A DNA stretch of 64,000 bases, taken from positions 992,001-1,056,000 of the forward strand of contig OZ252023.1 of NCBI GenBank assembly GCA_965247425.1. The letters are read 5' to 3'. How positions within the stretch are numbered: the stretch's first letter is position 1; the number at the start of each line of letters is the position of its first letter. The DNA comes from CAZOZZ01 sp965247425. Lineage in GTDB: Bacteria > Acidobacteriota > Terriglobia > 20CM-2-55-15. Below, piece after piece: positions 43,676-52,191 of the stretch. Both the position numbers and the translations under genes were made by a program. Under the pieces are notes generated by a model. It had not been told where the DNA came from. It ran no database searches and saw nothing but the letters and a program-made list of their open reading frames with translations.

Positions 43676-43936
43676 TGAAGGTCTTCATTCCCGGCCCCCT
43701 CCGTTTCCTATACCAGAGAGGCGACCGTCGTCCGGGGGGAGGGGAAGACCATTGGACAGGTCCTGTCGAACCTCGATGATTCCTTTCCCGGTTTCCGGTT
43801 TCGCATCATCGACGAACAGGATTCTGTCCGGGAACACATCAAGGTCTTCGTCGGAGGCGAACAGGTCTGGGATCTTTCCTCTCCGGTTCAGCCCTCCGAC
43901 GAGGTGCAGATACTCTGCGCTTTGAGCGGCGGTTAG
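43675..43936 (+). pseudogene. MoaD/ThiS-like ubiquitin-fold protein, one-base frameshift
   Basis: ATG 43675 overlaps the preceding stop and encodes MKVFIPGPLR. The matching continuation is in another frame: SYTREATVVRGEGKTIGQVL, FPGFRFRIIDEQ, VREHIKVFVGGEQ, DEVQILCALSGG and TAG. Deleting one T from the run near 43706 would join them into an 86-residue protein ending in the C-terminal Gly-Gly of MoaD/ThiS sulfur carriers. Either the gene is broken or the base is a sequencing error. Its coupling to the BNR-repeat gene suggests the two worked together. Confidence 0.75.
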
Positions 43937-44062
43937 CTATCCGAGAGGTCGTTTCGACTTCGAAAGCACACCCAGTCTCGTCGATGAAAAAAATCCTTTC
44001 CGCGTCTCCGAAGGTTGGGCCTGTTAACCGCCTTGGTCTGGGGCTGGCTAACTCTTTCTCCT

Positions 44063-47000
44063 TTAGGGCTTCTTGGACGGTTTTCGGCGCATCTCTTTCT
44101 TGATTTCCACGATGGCGCGCTCCATCTGCGGGTCGCGTCCGGCTGCGTAATCCTGGGGCCGTATGTTGACCACAATGTCGGGCTCCGTCCCGTAGTTCTC
44201 CACCCCGTAGCCGACGTCTTCGAACCAGCATGCGTATTCGGGCTGTGTCGTTACGGTTCCGTCTACGAGCGTGGCCTGGGGCCATATGCCTATCACTCCG
44301 CCCCAGGTTCGTTTCCCGATCAGGGGGCCCAGCCCGAACAGCTTGAAAGCGTGGCAGAAGATGTCGCCATCGGAGCCGGCGTGTTCGTTCGTCAATGCGA
44401 CCATGGGTCCCATCGGCGCCGCATCGGGGTACGGCATCGGTTCGCACCATCGGCTGATGTCGTAGCCGATCCTTCGCCGGAGGAGTTTTTCGAGAAGCAA
44501 TTGTGACACGTGACCGCCCCGGTTGTAGCGCACGTCGACAATCAAGCCATCCCGATCCGATTCCTGCCCGAAGTAACGATGGAACTCCGCGTAGCCGTGT
44601 GGTCCCATGTCCGGGACATGAAGGTATCCCACACGCTGATCGGTTTCGTCGTGGACGCGGCTCCGGTTCGCTTCGACCCAATCGCGATATCGAAGCGGGG
44701 TCTCATCTCTCAGGGCCTTTACCGTGACCGTCCGTGATCCACCCGAACGTCTACGGGGCCGCACCGTGATCTGAACCTCCTTGTCGGCCAGATGAATGAG
44801 GCGGTCGTAAGGAGATACATGTTCGCTGAGCGTTTCACCCGCGATCGCCACAATTTCGTCTCCGGCATGAATGTCGAGACCAGGCGCCGCCAGTGGGGAG
44901 CAGGATTCCGCGTCCCAGGAGTCTCCCCGGGGAATCCTTTCGATGCGCCAGCTCCGGGTCCTCCTGTTGTAGGAAAAATCCGCCCCGAGGTACCCCTGCC
45001 TCCAGTTGGGACGAGGCCGATAATCCCCTCCCATCTCGTAGCAGTGAGACGTTCCCAACTCACCCTGCATCTCCCACATCAGATCCGAGAACTCCGTGCG
45101 ACTGCCGACCCGGTCCAGGATCGACAGGTACCGCTCGCGGACTTTCTGCCAGTCCACACCGGACATGTCCGGGGACCAGAACTGTTCGCGTTGGAGTCGC
45201 CAGGCTTCGTTATACATTTGCCGCCATTCCTCGATGGGGACGACCGCGGTCCGGATTCGGTCCAGGTCCACCCAACCCGACTGACGAGAACACTCGTCCT
45301 TGTCCTTTTCGGGATCTTCCTTGAAGGACGCCGGCAGGGCTCGAACGCGGTTTCCCGAGCGGACTCCAAGCACCTTGCGGTCCAGCGACAGACAGAAGTC
45401 CGTAACTCCGTCGGAGACACGCCCGGACCTGTTCTTCTTGAAGTCCCAGAATTCGATCGTGCCGTCAGATGCCGGCTCCCGGTCGTATTCATCTTCCTCG
45501 TCCAGACTGCCTTCGACGGGCTGTCGGCCGAACAGAGCCCTGCCTTTGGCTCCGAGAATGCGCCAGTAACGTCCCTCGCGTACCGGGAAGGCGACCGTGC
45601 GATCCTCGATCCCCTCCAGGTCGATCCGGATCTTCGTGGGTTCCCCGTCGGTGTCGTCGGTCTCCTCTTCATCGTCAGGAGAAGCTCCCGGCGGTCGAGG
45701 TGTCTGGGTCGCTGTCGAGAACGGGGAGACCGTTTCCTTTTCGAGCGTCACAAGGTACGGCCGGGATCCTTTCGGGAAGCCCAGATCGAAGTAGTGGCTG
45801 TCGTATACCGGATTGAAGGTGCGCCATGAAATGAAGTAGAGGTATGCACCGTCCGGGTCGAAGCTTGGGTCGGTATCGAAGAAGTCGGGCCTGGTGATGG
45901 AGGTGATCTTGCCGCTGTCCACGTTGCATAAGCGGATGCAACTGCTCCGCTGAGACGTCGAAAGGCCGTAGGCCAGCCAGAGCGAATCGGGTGACCACGC
46001 CACCCCGTCGATTCGTCGGTGAGGGCTGCGGTCGAGCACGCGGGATGATCCGTCCGTGAGGTTGACCAGAATCAGTTCATGCCGATTGTTCGTGAGCGCG
46101 ACCAGGTCGGGTCGGGTCTTCCCGGCCTTGGGTGTACGCTTCTTTTTCCCCTTTGCTGCTTTCTTCTTTCCACGCTCCTTCATCGACGCCTGAACCGGCG
46201 CTGCAGTCAGGCCGGTCGCCCGTCCGAAGTCTCCCTGGATCTTCCTGGGCTCTTTGGATCCGTCCATCGTGAACAGAACGAGGCTCTCTTCGCCACCCTC
46301 GTCCGTCACGGCCACGACACGTTCGCCGTCGGGTAGCCAGGAGCCCAGACGGTAGCGTGCTCCCGATACTTGGCCCAACCTCCGGGAGGCTCCTTCCCAA
46401 AGACCCATCGCGTGCAGGCCTCCTCTGTGGACACTCAGCAGGGAATGGCCTTCCGGGTGGAGGTCGAAACCCTCCAGGTAACGGCTCGCACCGACGAACT
46501 TACGGTTCCTCTGGCCGAAGCTGCTGTGGATACCGATCTCCACCTTGCCCGACGTGTTTCCCTCCGGATCAAAAATAAAGACATCGGCGCCTCCGTGATA
46601 GACGACCCGCTGCCCATCGCTTGAGGGAAACCGGACGTAGAAGTCTTCGTGTTCCGTATGGCGTTTGAGGCCGCGGCCGGTTGGGGTGCACGAGTAGAGA
46701 TTTCCGTGTCCTTCGTGGTCGGAGAGGAAGAAGATGCGACTCCCGATCCACATCGGATTCGCGAGGTTCCCCTCCAGCCGTATCAGTTCCGAGAATTTGC
46801 CGTCACCTTGCCGATCAATCCACAGCGTGCCGGCCGTTCCTCCCCGGTAGCGCTTCCAGCGAGACGGGTCCCCGGAGTTCCGGCCGATGACTACTGATCC
46901 AGGTTTGGGACCGAACGAAAGTGCGCGCGCCGGACCGTAGTCCAGGAACTCTGGCGCCGACCCGGTCGTTCGGACCGAAATCGGGCGCATATCGCCGGCG

Positions 47001-47335
47001 AAAGGCTGCTGCCAGTCTGTCGCGGCGATGATCCCGTGACCATCCCGAGTCCATCCGAGCGTCTGGGAACGAGCGCCCAGCCATGTCAACCGCCGGGGAA
47101 TGCCCCCCTCGGCCGACATGACATAAGTTTCCGCGGGGCCGTCGTCGCGTCCCGTGAATGCCAGGGCTTGCCCGTCGGGGGAAAAAACAGGAAACGATGC
47201 CGCACCGGGATTTACGGTCAGACGCCGTGCGATGCCGCCGCCCGCCGCCACCGTCCACAGGTCGTCCTCGCAGACGAAAACGATGGTGTTGTCAGAGATC
47301 GTGGGATGCCGATAGTAGCCGAATTCCGATGACAT
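44063..47335 (-). CDS. Tricorn-like S41 protease
   Basis: A 1,090-residue homologue of tricorn protease, which trims peptides released by larger proteases. The first two-thirds contain TolB/WD-like propeller repeats (FPVFSPDGQALAFTGRDDG, VAWSPDSLWLAYGLSTSQ). Then come the C1 helical domain (WRQMYNEAWRLQREQFWSPD), a PDZ domain (GLDIHAGDEIVAIAGETL) and the S41 catalytic domain with YNRGGHVSQLLLEKLLRR and the nucleophile serine in NEHAGSDGDIFCHAFK. An internal Lys-rich loop (GKKKAAKGKKKRTPKAGKT) lies between propeller blades. No signal peptide is present, consistent with a cytoplasmic enzyme. It is monocistronic. Confidence 0.9.
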   Translation of the reverse strand: MSSEFGYYRHPTISDNTIVFVCEDDLWTVAAGGGIARRLTVNPGAASFPVFSPDGQALAFTGRDDGPAETYVMSAEGGIPRRLTWLGARSQTLGWTRDGHGIIAATDWQQPFAGDMRPISVRTTGSAPEFLDYGPARALSFGPKPGSVVIGRNSGDPSRWKRYRGGTAGTLWIDRQGDGKFSELIRLEGNLANPMWIGSRIFFLSDHEGHGNLYSCTPTGRGLKRHTEHEDFYVRFPSSDGQRVVYHGGADVFIFDPEGNTSGKVEIGIHSSFGQRNRKFVGASRYLEGFDLHPEGHSLLSVHRGGLHAMGLWEGASRRLGQVSGARYRLGSWLPDGERVVAVTDEGGEESLVLFTMDGSKEPRKIQGDFGRATGLTAAPVQASMKERGKKKAAKGKKKRTPKAGKTRPDLVALTNNRHELILVNLTDGSSRVLDRSPHRRIDGVAWSPDSLWLAYGLSTSQRSSCIRLCNVDSGKITSITRPDFFDTDPSFDPDGAYLYFISWRTFNPVYDSHYFDLGFPKGSRPYLVTLEKETVSPFSTATQTPRPPGASPDDEEETDDTDGEPTKIRIDLEGIEDRTVAFPVREGRYWRILGAKGRALFGRQPVEGSLDEEDEYDREPASDGTIEFWDFKKNRSGRVSDGVTDFCLSLDRKVLGVRSGNRVRALPASFKEDPEKDKDECSRQSGWVDLDRIRTAVVPIEEWRQMYNEAWRLQREQFWSPDMSGVDWQKVRERYLSILDRVGSRTEFSDLMWEMQGELGTSHCYEMGGDYRPRPNWRQGYLGADFSYNRRTRSWRIERIPRGDSWDAESCSPLAAPGLDIHAGDEIVAIAGETLSEHVSPYDRLIHLADKEVQITVRPRRRSGGSRTVTVKALRDETPLRYRDWVEANRSRVHDETDQRVGYLHVPDMGPHGYAEFHRYFGQESDRDGLIVDVRYNRGGHVSQLLLEKLLRRRIGYDISRWCEPMPYPDAAPMGPMVALTNEHAGSDGDIFCHAFKLFGLGPLIGKRTWGGVIGIWPQATLVDGTVTTQPEYACWFEDVGYGVENYGTEPDIVVNIRPQDYAAGRDPQMERAIVEIKKEMRRKPSKKP

Positions 47336-47644
47336 GCGTTCACCTTAAGGCTCACGGAAGTTTGTATCAAGGGGCCTTCCAAGAATAAATAACGTCCTCG
47401 GGCAAAATAAAAATCCCCCTATTCAGAATCATCCGTCTAGCGTCGAAATCCGCGAAAGCCTGTTTTTGCAGCCACTAGGAAGACAATTCGTTCGAGAGGG
47501 AAACCCTTCAGAATAGCGGGGTGGACGCCCCCACCACAAGCCTTTTCGACTGCTCGATTCAGGTGCAATTTCTTTTACTTGTTTTTGACTATCGGTACCC
47601 GTCACAATTGTCGTAGATGCTTGCGCCTGCGTTCGGAGGTTCCG
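47336..47644. other. Intergenic region upstream of the small ORF and transglycosylase
   Basis: About 310 bp between divergent genes. I see a TTGACT at 47585-47590 but no good -10 at 17 bp, and no repeat-family member. Promoters for both directions must be here. Confidence 0.3.
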
Positions 47645-47782
47645 ATGACGGGCGCTATTTTTGTGTCCCAGGGAGGGAGGATGAGACCCATAGAGTTTTG
47701 CGGCAGATGCCGCGGGATGGAGGTCGGCTGGAACAAGAAGTATTTGACCCACGGTTTGATTTGTGGCTCTCTAAGTCATTGA
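47645..47782 (+). CDS. Small Cys-containing ORF coupled to the transglycosylase
   Basis: A 45-codon frame from ATG 47645, with GGAGG (47635-47639) five bases upstream. It encodes a peptide with RPIEFCGRCRGMEVGWNKKY and a final GLICGSLSH, three cysteines in all. Its TGA overlaps the TTG that opens the transglycosylase as TTGA. I do not recognise a family. It may be a leader peptide for coupled translation, a small zinc-binding protein, or chance; the good ribosome site and the exact overlap argue against chance. Confidence 0.5.
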   Translation: MTGAIFVSQGGRMRPIEFCGRCRGMEVGWNKKYLTHGLICGSLSH

Positions 47783-48354
47783 AAATATTTGTATATATGG
47801 TAACGACCGCTGTCATTATTTCCGTTTTCCCCGTTTCGAACCCCGTCGATTCCGAGCAACAGAGCGTCCAGGCCGCCGCAGTAGAGCCATCCGATGAGGT
47901 TGTGGGGCTCTTCGTGCCGATTTCCGATCCGGCTATCGATTCCATCGAAAGCCTCCTCGGTCGCCATTCTCGGGTGAGCCAGGTGCAGCGTGCAAGGATC
48001 GCCCGGGCTGTAGTGGCCAGCGGTCGCAAGCATGACGTGGATCCTCATCTGGTCGCCAGCGTTTTGCTCGTCGAGAGTTCCGCCAACCCGTTTGCGATTT
48101 CCGGTAAGGATGCCGTCGGAATCATGCAGATCCACGTGCCGACCTGGGGCTCCCTGGCCGACATTGAGGCGATCAACCTGTTTCGCGTCGAGGACAACGT
48201 GGATCTTGGGACCCGGATCCTGAAGGACTACATGTCCCGCCACGGTCTCTGGGAAGGCCTCGCACGCTACCTTGGTGCCGTGGGCGCGAGCGAACAGGCG
48301 CAGGCGTACGTGGCACGGGTTCAGAAGATCTACTCCGACCGCCAAGCAGATTAG
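47779..48354 (+). CDS. Lytic transglycosylase (SLT domain), exported
   Basis: A peptidoglycan lyase of about 191 residues. There is an N-terminal hydrophobic export segment (IFVYMVTTAVIISVFPVS), then a linker, then the SLT domain: HDVDPHLVASVLLVESSANP with the catalytic glutamate in VESS, GKDAVGIMQIHVPTW, NVDLGTRILKDYM and ARYLGA. It would cleave MurNAc-GlcNAc bonds. I propose TTG 47779 as start because it overlaps the small ORF stop; ATG 47797 is an alternative with a shorter signal. The frame is open further upstream but overlaps the small ORF. Confidence 0.82.
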   Translation: MKIFVYMVTTAVIISVFPVSNPVDSEQQSVQAAAVEPSDEVVGLFVPISDPAIDSIESLLGRHSRVSQVQRARIARAVVASGRKHDVDPHLVASVLLVESSANPFAISGKDAVGIMQIHVPTWGSLADIEAINLFRVEDNVDLGTRILKDYMSRHGLWEGLARYLGAVGASEQAQAYVARVQKIYSDRQAD

Positions 48355-48389
48355 CTAGCCCGGTCGAGCGGCGGATCCATGCTTTGCTT

Positions 48390-48479
48390 GGCGTCGGGCC
48401 CACCGTCCCCACGCACACACCACGTTAATGAGTGCGCATACCTTCCTGCTGTGCATGGGGTGACGGGAGCCCGAACGCC
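48390..48479. other. Long imperfect stem-loop after the transglycosylase
   Basis: GGCGTCGGGC at the left and GCCCGAACGCC at the right close a stem that continues with ACCGTCCCCACGCACA against TGTGCATGGGGTGACGG, leaving a loop of about 30 nt. It lies 36 bp after the transglycosylase stop. There is no T-run; it could be a terminator variant or a structured RNA. Confidence 0.45.
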
Positions 48480-48655
48480 GGGCCGGTCCCCCCACGCTCG
48501 GGAGCTCTCTCCTGAGGTGCCGCTTAGGCTAATCCTCAATCCGTGTCAAAGACCTCCGGTCTCGGACTCCCACCCCACACATGCCATACTACCCATAATG
48601 TCAACAATATAGGGGCATCACGGTCGCAAGCTAACAACGCTGCTATAAGAATTAA

Positions 48656-48684
48656 TTGACAACGATTGACTCAGATCCTATACT
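48656..48684 (+). promoter_or_regulatory. Sigma-70-type promoter of dnaK
   Basis: TTGACA (48656-48661), a 17-bp spacer and TATACT (48679-48684) make a near-consensus promoter about 70 bp before dnaK. A second ATTGAC follows at 48665-48670. I did not find a clean HspR operator of the CTTGAGT-N7-ACTCAAG type here. Confidence 0.75.
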
Positions 48685-48754
48685 TTGGATTGGCAATCAT
48701 TCCAGATCAATAGAAAAGATGTCCTGAAGAAGTGTTGCAGGAGAAGGAGTACAG

Positions 48755-50683
48755 ATGAGCAAGATTGTTGGGATCGACCTCGGAACGACCAATTCGGTCG
48801 TGGCGGTCATGGAGGGTGGAGAGCCGGTCGTCATTTCCAATCAGGAAGGGGGGCGGACGACTCCGTCTGTCGTGGCGTTTGCGAAAGAAGGGGAGAGACT
48901 CGTTGGGCAGGTCGCCAAGCGGCAGGCGGTGACGAACCCGGAAAACACCATTTACTCGATCAAGCGCTTCATGGGGCGGCGACGCGACGAAGTGAGCGAG
49001 GAAATGAAAATGGTCCCGTACAAGGTCGTCGATGCCAAGAACGACATCCGCATTGAGGCTGGGGGGAAGCAATCTTCGCCACCTGAAATCTCGGCCATGA
49101 TCCTTCAGAAGCTGAAATCGGCGGCTGAGGATTACCTGGGTGAGAGTGTCGAGCAGGCCGTGATTACGGTCCCGGCTTACTTCAACGATTCCCAGCGTCA
49201 GGCAACGAAAGACGCCGGCAAAGTTGCCGGTCTTGAAGTGTTGCGAATCATCAATGAGCCGACGGCTGCGGCACTGGCCTACGGCCTGGACAAGAAGACC
49301 GACGAGACCATCGCTGTGTACGATTTCGGCGGCGGCACTTTTGATATTTCCATTCTCGAAGTGGGAGAGGGCGTTGTCGAGGTCAAGGCCACGAACGGCG
49401 ACACCCACCTGGGCGGTGACAACATCGACCAGGTCATCATCGACTGGCTGATCGAGGAGTATAAGAAAAAAGAGGGCAGCGATCCGCTTTCTGGGGACAA
49501 GATGGCTCTCCAGCGTCTGAAAGAGGCTGCGGAAAAAGCCAAGTGTGAGCTCTCCACGGCGCAGGAGACGGAAATCACGTTGCCGTTCATCACCGCTGAC
49601 GCCACCGGCCCGAAACACCTGACTGAGAGATTATCGCGGGCCAAGCTCGAGGCGTTGATCGAAGACCTTCTCCAGAAGACCGCCGGCCCTTGTCGTCAAG
49701 CCTTGAAGGATGCCGGTTTGAGCCCCAAGGACATCGATGAAGTGGTCCTCGTGGGAGGCTCGACGCGCATACCCCGCGTGCAGAAAATTGTAAACGAGCT
49801 CTTTGAACGCGAGCCGCACAAGGGTGTAAATCCGGACGAAGTCGTGGCTCTGGGTGCGGCGATTCAAGCGGGAGTTCTTGGTGGAGAAGTCAAAGACGTC
49901 CTGCTTCTGGACGTGACCCCTCTTTCGCTGGGTATCGAGACTCTCGGAAGCGTGTTTACGAAACTCATCGAGCGGAACACGACGATTCCAACTCGCAAGA
50001 GCGAGACGTTCTCGACCGCTGCCGACAGCCAGACGTCGGTGGAAATCCACGTGCTTCAGGGCGAGCGCCCCATAGCGCGAGACAATCGGACGCTTGGACG
50101 CTTTCACCTGGTGGGCCTGCCGCCCGCACCTCGGGGGGTTCCCCAGATCGAGGTGACGTTCGACATCGACGCCAACGGGATCGTCAACGTGTCCGCTAAG
50201 GACATGGGGACCGGCACCGAACAGAAGATCACGATCACGTCGTCCAGCGGTTTGGGCAAGGACGAGATCGAGAAGATGGTCAAGGAAGCCGAGTCTCACG
50301 CTGATGACGACAAGCAGAAGACTGAGGAGATCGAGGCCAGAAACCGCGCCGATTCTCTGGTGTATCAGACTGAAAAGCTGATTTCTGAGAATAAGGACAA
50401 GCTTCCCGAGGCTGAAGTGAAGACTGTCGAAGCGGCCATCGCGGACTGTAAGAAGGCTCTGGAAGAAGGCGGAACGGAACGCATCAACAGTGCCACGGAA
50501 GCACTGACCGCGGCTTCCCATAAGATTGCGGAAACCATGTATGGCCAGCCTGGCGCCGGCGGCGACCCCGGCGCTGGCGCGGCAGGCGGGCCGGAACCAG
50601 ATGCGACCTCCGGAGGAGATCAAGAGGAAGGAGAAGTGATCGACGCGGAATACGTCGATGTGGACGAGAAGAAGGCAGACTAA
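48755..50683 (+). CDS. dnaK: Hsp70 chaperone DnaK
   Basis: A 642-residue Hsp70: ATP-binding motifs GIDLGTTNSVVAVMEGGEP, YDFGGGTFDISILEVGEGVV and VVLVGGSTRIPRVQKIV, linker KDVLLLDVTPLSLGIETLG, substrate-binding domain ending before FHLVGLPPAPRGVPQIEVTF, and a helical lid. The C-terminus is Gly/Ala-rich and ends in an acidic tail, EYVDVDEKKAD. It heads a four-gene operon with dnaJ, hspR and a sigma factor; grpE is not in the window. The ribosome site is AAGGAG. Confidence 0.98.
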   Translation: MSKIVGIDLGTTNSVVAVMEGGEPVVISNQEGGRTTPSVVAFAKEGERLVGQVAKRQAVTNPENTIYSIKRFMGRRRDEVSEEMKMVPYKVVDAKNDIRIEAGGKQSSPPEISAMILQKLKSAAEDYLGESVEQAVITVPAYFNDSQRQATKDAGKVAGLEVLRIINEPTAAALAYGLDKKTDETIAVYDFGGGTFDISILEVGEGVVEVKATNGDTHLGGDNIDQVIIDWLIEEYKKKEGSDPLSGDKMALQRLKEAAEKAKCELSTAQETEITLPFITADATGPKHLTERLSRAKLEALIEDLLQKTAGPCRQALKDAGLSPKDIDEVVLVGGSTRIPRVQKIVNELFEREPHKGVNPDEVVALGAAIQAGVLGGEVKDVLLLDVTPLSLGIETLGSVFTKLIERNTTIPTRKSETFSTAADSQTSVEIHVLQGERPIARDNRTLGRFHLVGLPPAPRGVPQIEVTFDIDANGIVNVSAKDMGTGTEQKITITSSSGLGKDEIEKMVKEAESHADDDKQKTEEIEARNRADSLVYQTEKLISENKDKLPEAEVKTVEAAIADCKKALEEGGTERINSATEALTAASHKIAETMYGQPGAGGDPGAGAAGGPEPDATSGGDQEEGEVIDAEYVDVDEKKAD

Positions 50684-50690
50684 CACGGCA

Positions 50691-51800
50691 ATGACCTCGG
50701 AATTTTACGTCATCCTCGGGATCGGGCAGAGTGCTTCGGTAGTCGACATCAAGAAAGCGTACCGGAAGCTTGCCCGTAGGTATCACCCCGATATCAACCC
50801 GGGTGATCGCGCCGCCGAGGAACTCTTCAAGAGAATCGCCGAGGCGTACGAGGTGTTGAGCGATCCGGACAAGCGTGGGTTTTATGACAAGAACGGATAC
50901 TACGTCGAAGGAGTGCTCGAGCCCCCGACGGCCTCCCGGTGGAACTTTGAGTTCGGGGGATTTGATTCGTCACGTTCCTCGGCCTCGGGTTTTGGCGACC
51001 TGTTCAGCCAGTTCTTCCAGGACGGACGAACCGGGAGGAAAGAAGAGGCCGCCGGCATTGATCTGGAATGCCAGATATCACTGACTTTCAACGAATCGAT
51101 AGCCGGCGTCCGGACTCGCGTCAGCGTATACCGGAAGAGGTCCTGCGATGTCTGTGAGGGAGCCGGACGCTCCGCCGGCGCGAGTGATTCCGCTTGCCCG
51201 AGCTGCGGCGGCAGCGGGCAACTGATCAAGGCGAAAGGTCATTTGCGCTTTGCCATGACCTGTCCGGGGTGTGAAGGAACGGGGCGCGTGAGAGTCGTTT
51301 GCTCCACTTGCCGTGGGGATGGAAGGGTGGCCCGAAGCGACGAGATCGAGGTCGAGATTCCTCCCGGAGTCAGTACCGGGTCGCGAATCCGGTGTCCGGG
51401 TAAGGGCGATGCCGGTCGTCCGATGCGCCCGCCCGGAGATCTCTATGTTGTAACGAACGTGGCTGCCCATCCGTTTTTTAAGCGTGTCGGTGACAACATC
51501 CACTGTGCCGTGCCAATCACGGTGACCGAGGCGGCTCTGGGAGCGAAAATCGAAATCCCGACGATCGACGGCCGGGCCAGGCTCAGAATTCCGCCTCGAA
51601 CCCAGAGCGGACAAACGTTTCGCCTTAGAGGAAAGGGGGCTCCTTCGTTGCGAGCCGACGGTGTCCGGGGCGACCAGTACGTGGAGGTTCAGCTGGTGAT
51701 ACCCCGGATCGCCGATGAACGTTCCAAGGAAATCCTCCGGGAATTAGATCGGCTGAATCCGGACGAGGTTCGGAAGGATCTGGACCAGTATGGCCAGTAA
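50691..51800 (+). CDS. dnaJ: Hsp40 co-chaperone DnaJ
   Basis: A 369-residue type I J-protein that stimulates DnaK ATPase and hands over clients. J domain: FYVILGIGQSASVVDIKKAY and RRYHPDIN with HPD. The Gly-rich region is short. Four CxxCxGxG zinc motifs follow: CDVCEGAG, CPSCGGSG, CPGCEGTG and CSTCRGDG. The C-terminal client-binding region contains PGDLYVVTNVAAHPFFKRVG. I begin at ATG 50691, 7 bp after dnaK; an in-frame GTG earlier would overlap dnaK. Its 3' end overlaps hspR by 11 bases. Confidence 0.96.
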   Translation: MTSEFYVILGIGQSASVVDIKKAYRKLARRYHPDINPGDRAAEELFKRIAEAYEVLSDPDKRGFYDKNGYYVEGVLEPPTASRWNFEFGGFDSSRSSASGFGDLFSQFFQDGRTGRKEEAAGIDLECQISLTFNESIAGVRTRVSVYRKRSCDVCEGAGRSAGASDSACPSCGGSGQLIKAKGHLRFAMTCPGCEGTGRVRVVCSTCRGDGRVARSDEIEVEIPPGVSTGSRIRCPGKGDAGRPMRPPGDLYVVTNVAAHPFFKRVGDNIHCAVPITVTEAALGAKIEIPTIDGRARLRIPPRTQSGQTFRLRGKGAPSLRADGVRGDQYVEVQLVIPRIADERSKEILRELDRLNPDEVRKDLDQYGQ

Positions 51801-52191
51801 ACGAAAGGGCAAAGCGGCGTACATGATCAGTGCTGTCGCCGAGACCTATGGAATCCACCCTCAGACTCTGCGTCTCTACGAGAGGGAAGGTCTCCTGAAG
51901 CCGTCGAGGTCGGACGGAAACACCCGTCTCTATACCGCCGACGACCTGGAGCAGCTCGAACTGATACTCAGCCTCACCCGCGACCTGGGAGTCAACCTGG
52001 CAGGTGTGGAGGTTGTCCTGAACATGCGCAGGCGAATGGAAGAGATGCAGTTGGAGATGACGGAGTTTATCAAGTACGTTGAACAACAGATCGCGAACCG
52101 GTCCCCGGAGTTGAACCAGAAGATCCAACATGCGCTGGTTCGGGTGCGACCGGCCCAGGTCGTTCCCATCAAGACCGACGAAGTTTCATGA
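51790..52191 (+). CDS. hspR: Heat-shock repressor HspR (MerR family)
   Basis: A 133-residue MerR-type regulator: winged-helix segment MISAVAETYGIHPQTLRLYE and REGLLKPSRSDGNTRLYTAD, then a C-terminal dimerisation helix (VEVVLNMRRRMEEMQLEM). HspR represses dnaK operons with DnaK as co-repressor in actinobacteria and others; membership in this dnaK-dnaJ operon supports the call and implies feedback control. It begins inside the end of dnaJ and its stop overlaps the sigma gene as ATGA. Confidence 0.88.
   Translation: MASKRKGKAAYMISAVAETYGIHPQTLRLYEREGLLKPSRSDGNTRLYTADDLEQLELILSLTRDLGVNLAGVEVVLNMRRRMEEMQLEMTEFIKYVEQQIANRSPELNQKIQHALVRVRPAQVVPIKTDEVS

Noticed and set aside
48600..48754. HspR operator (HAIR-type) upstream of dnaK.
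   Set aside because: Only direct ATTGAC repeats and a promoter are visible; no CTTGAGT-N7-ACTCAAG-like inverted repeat could be found.
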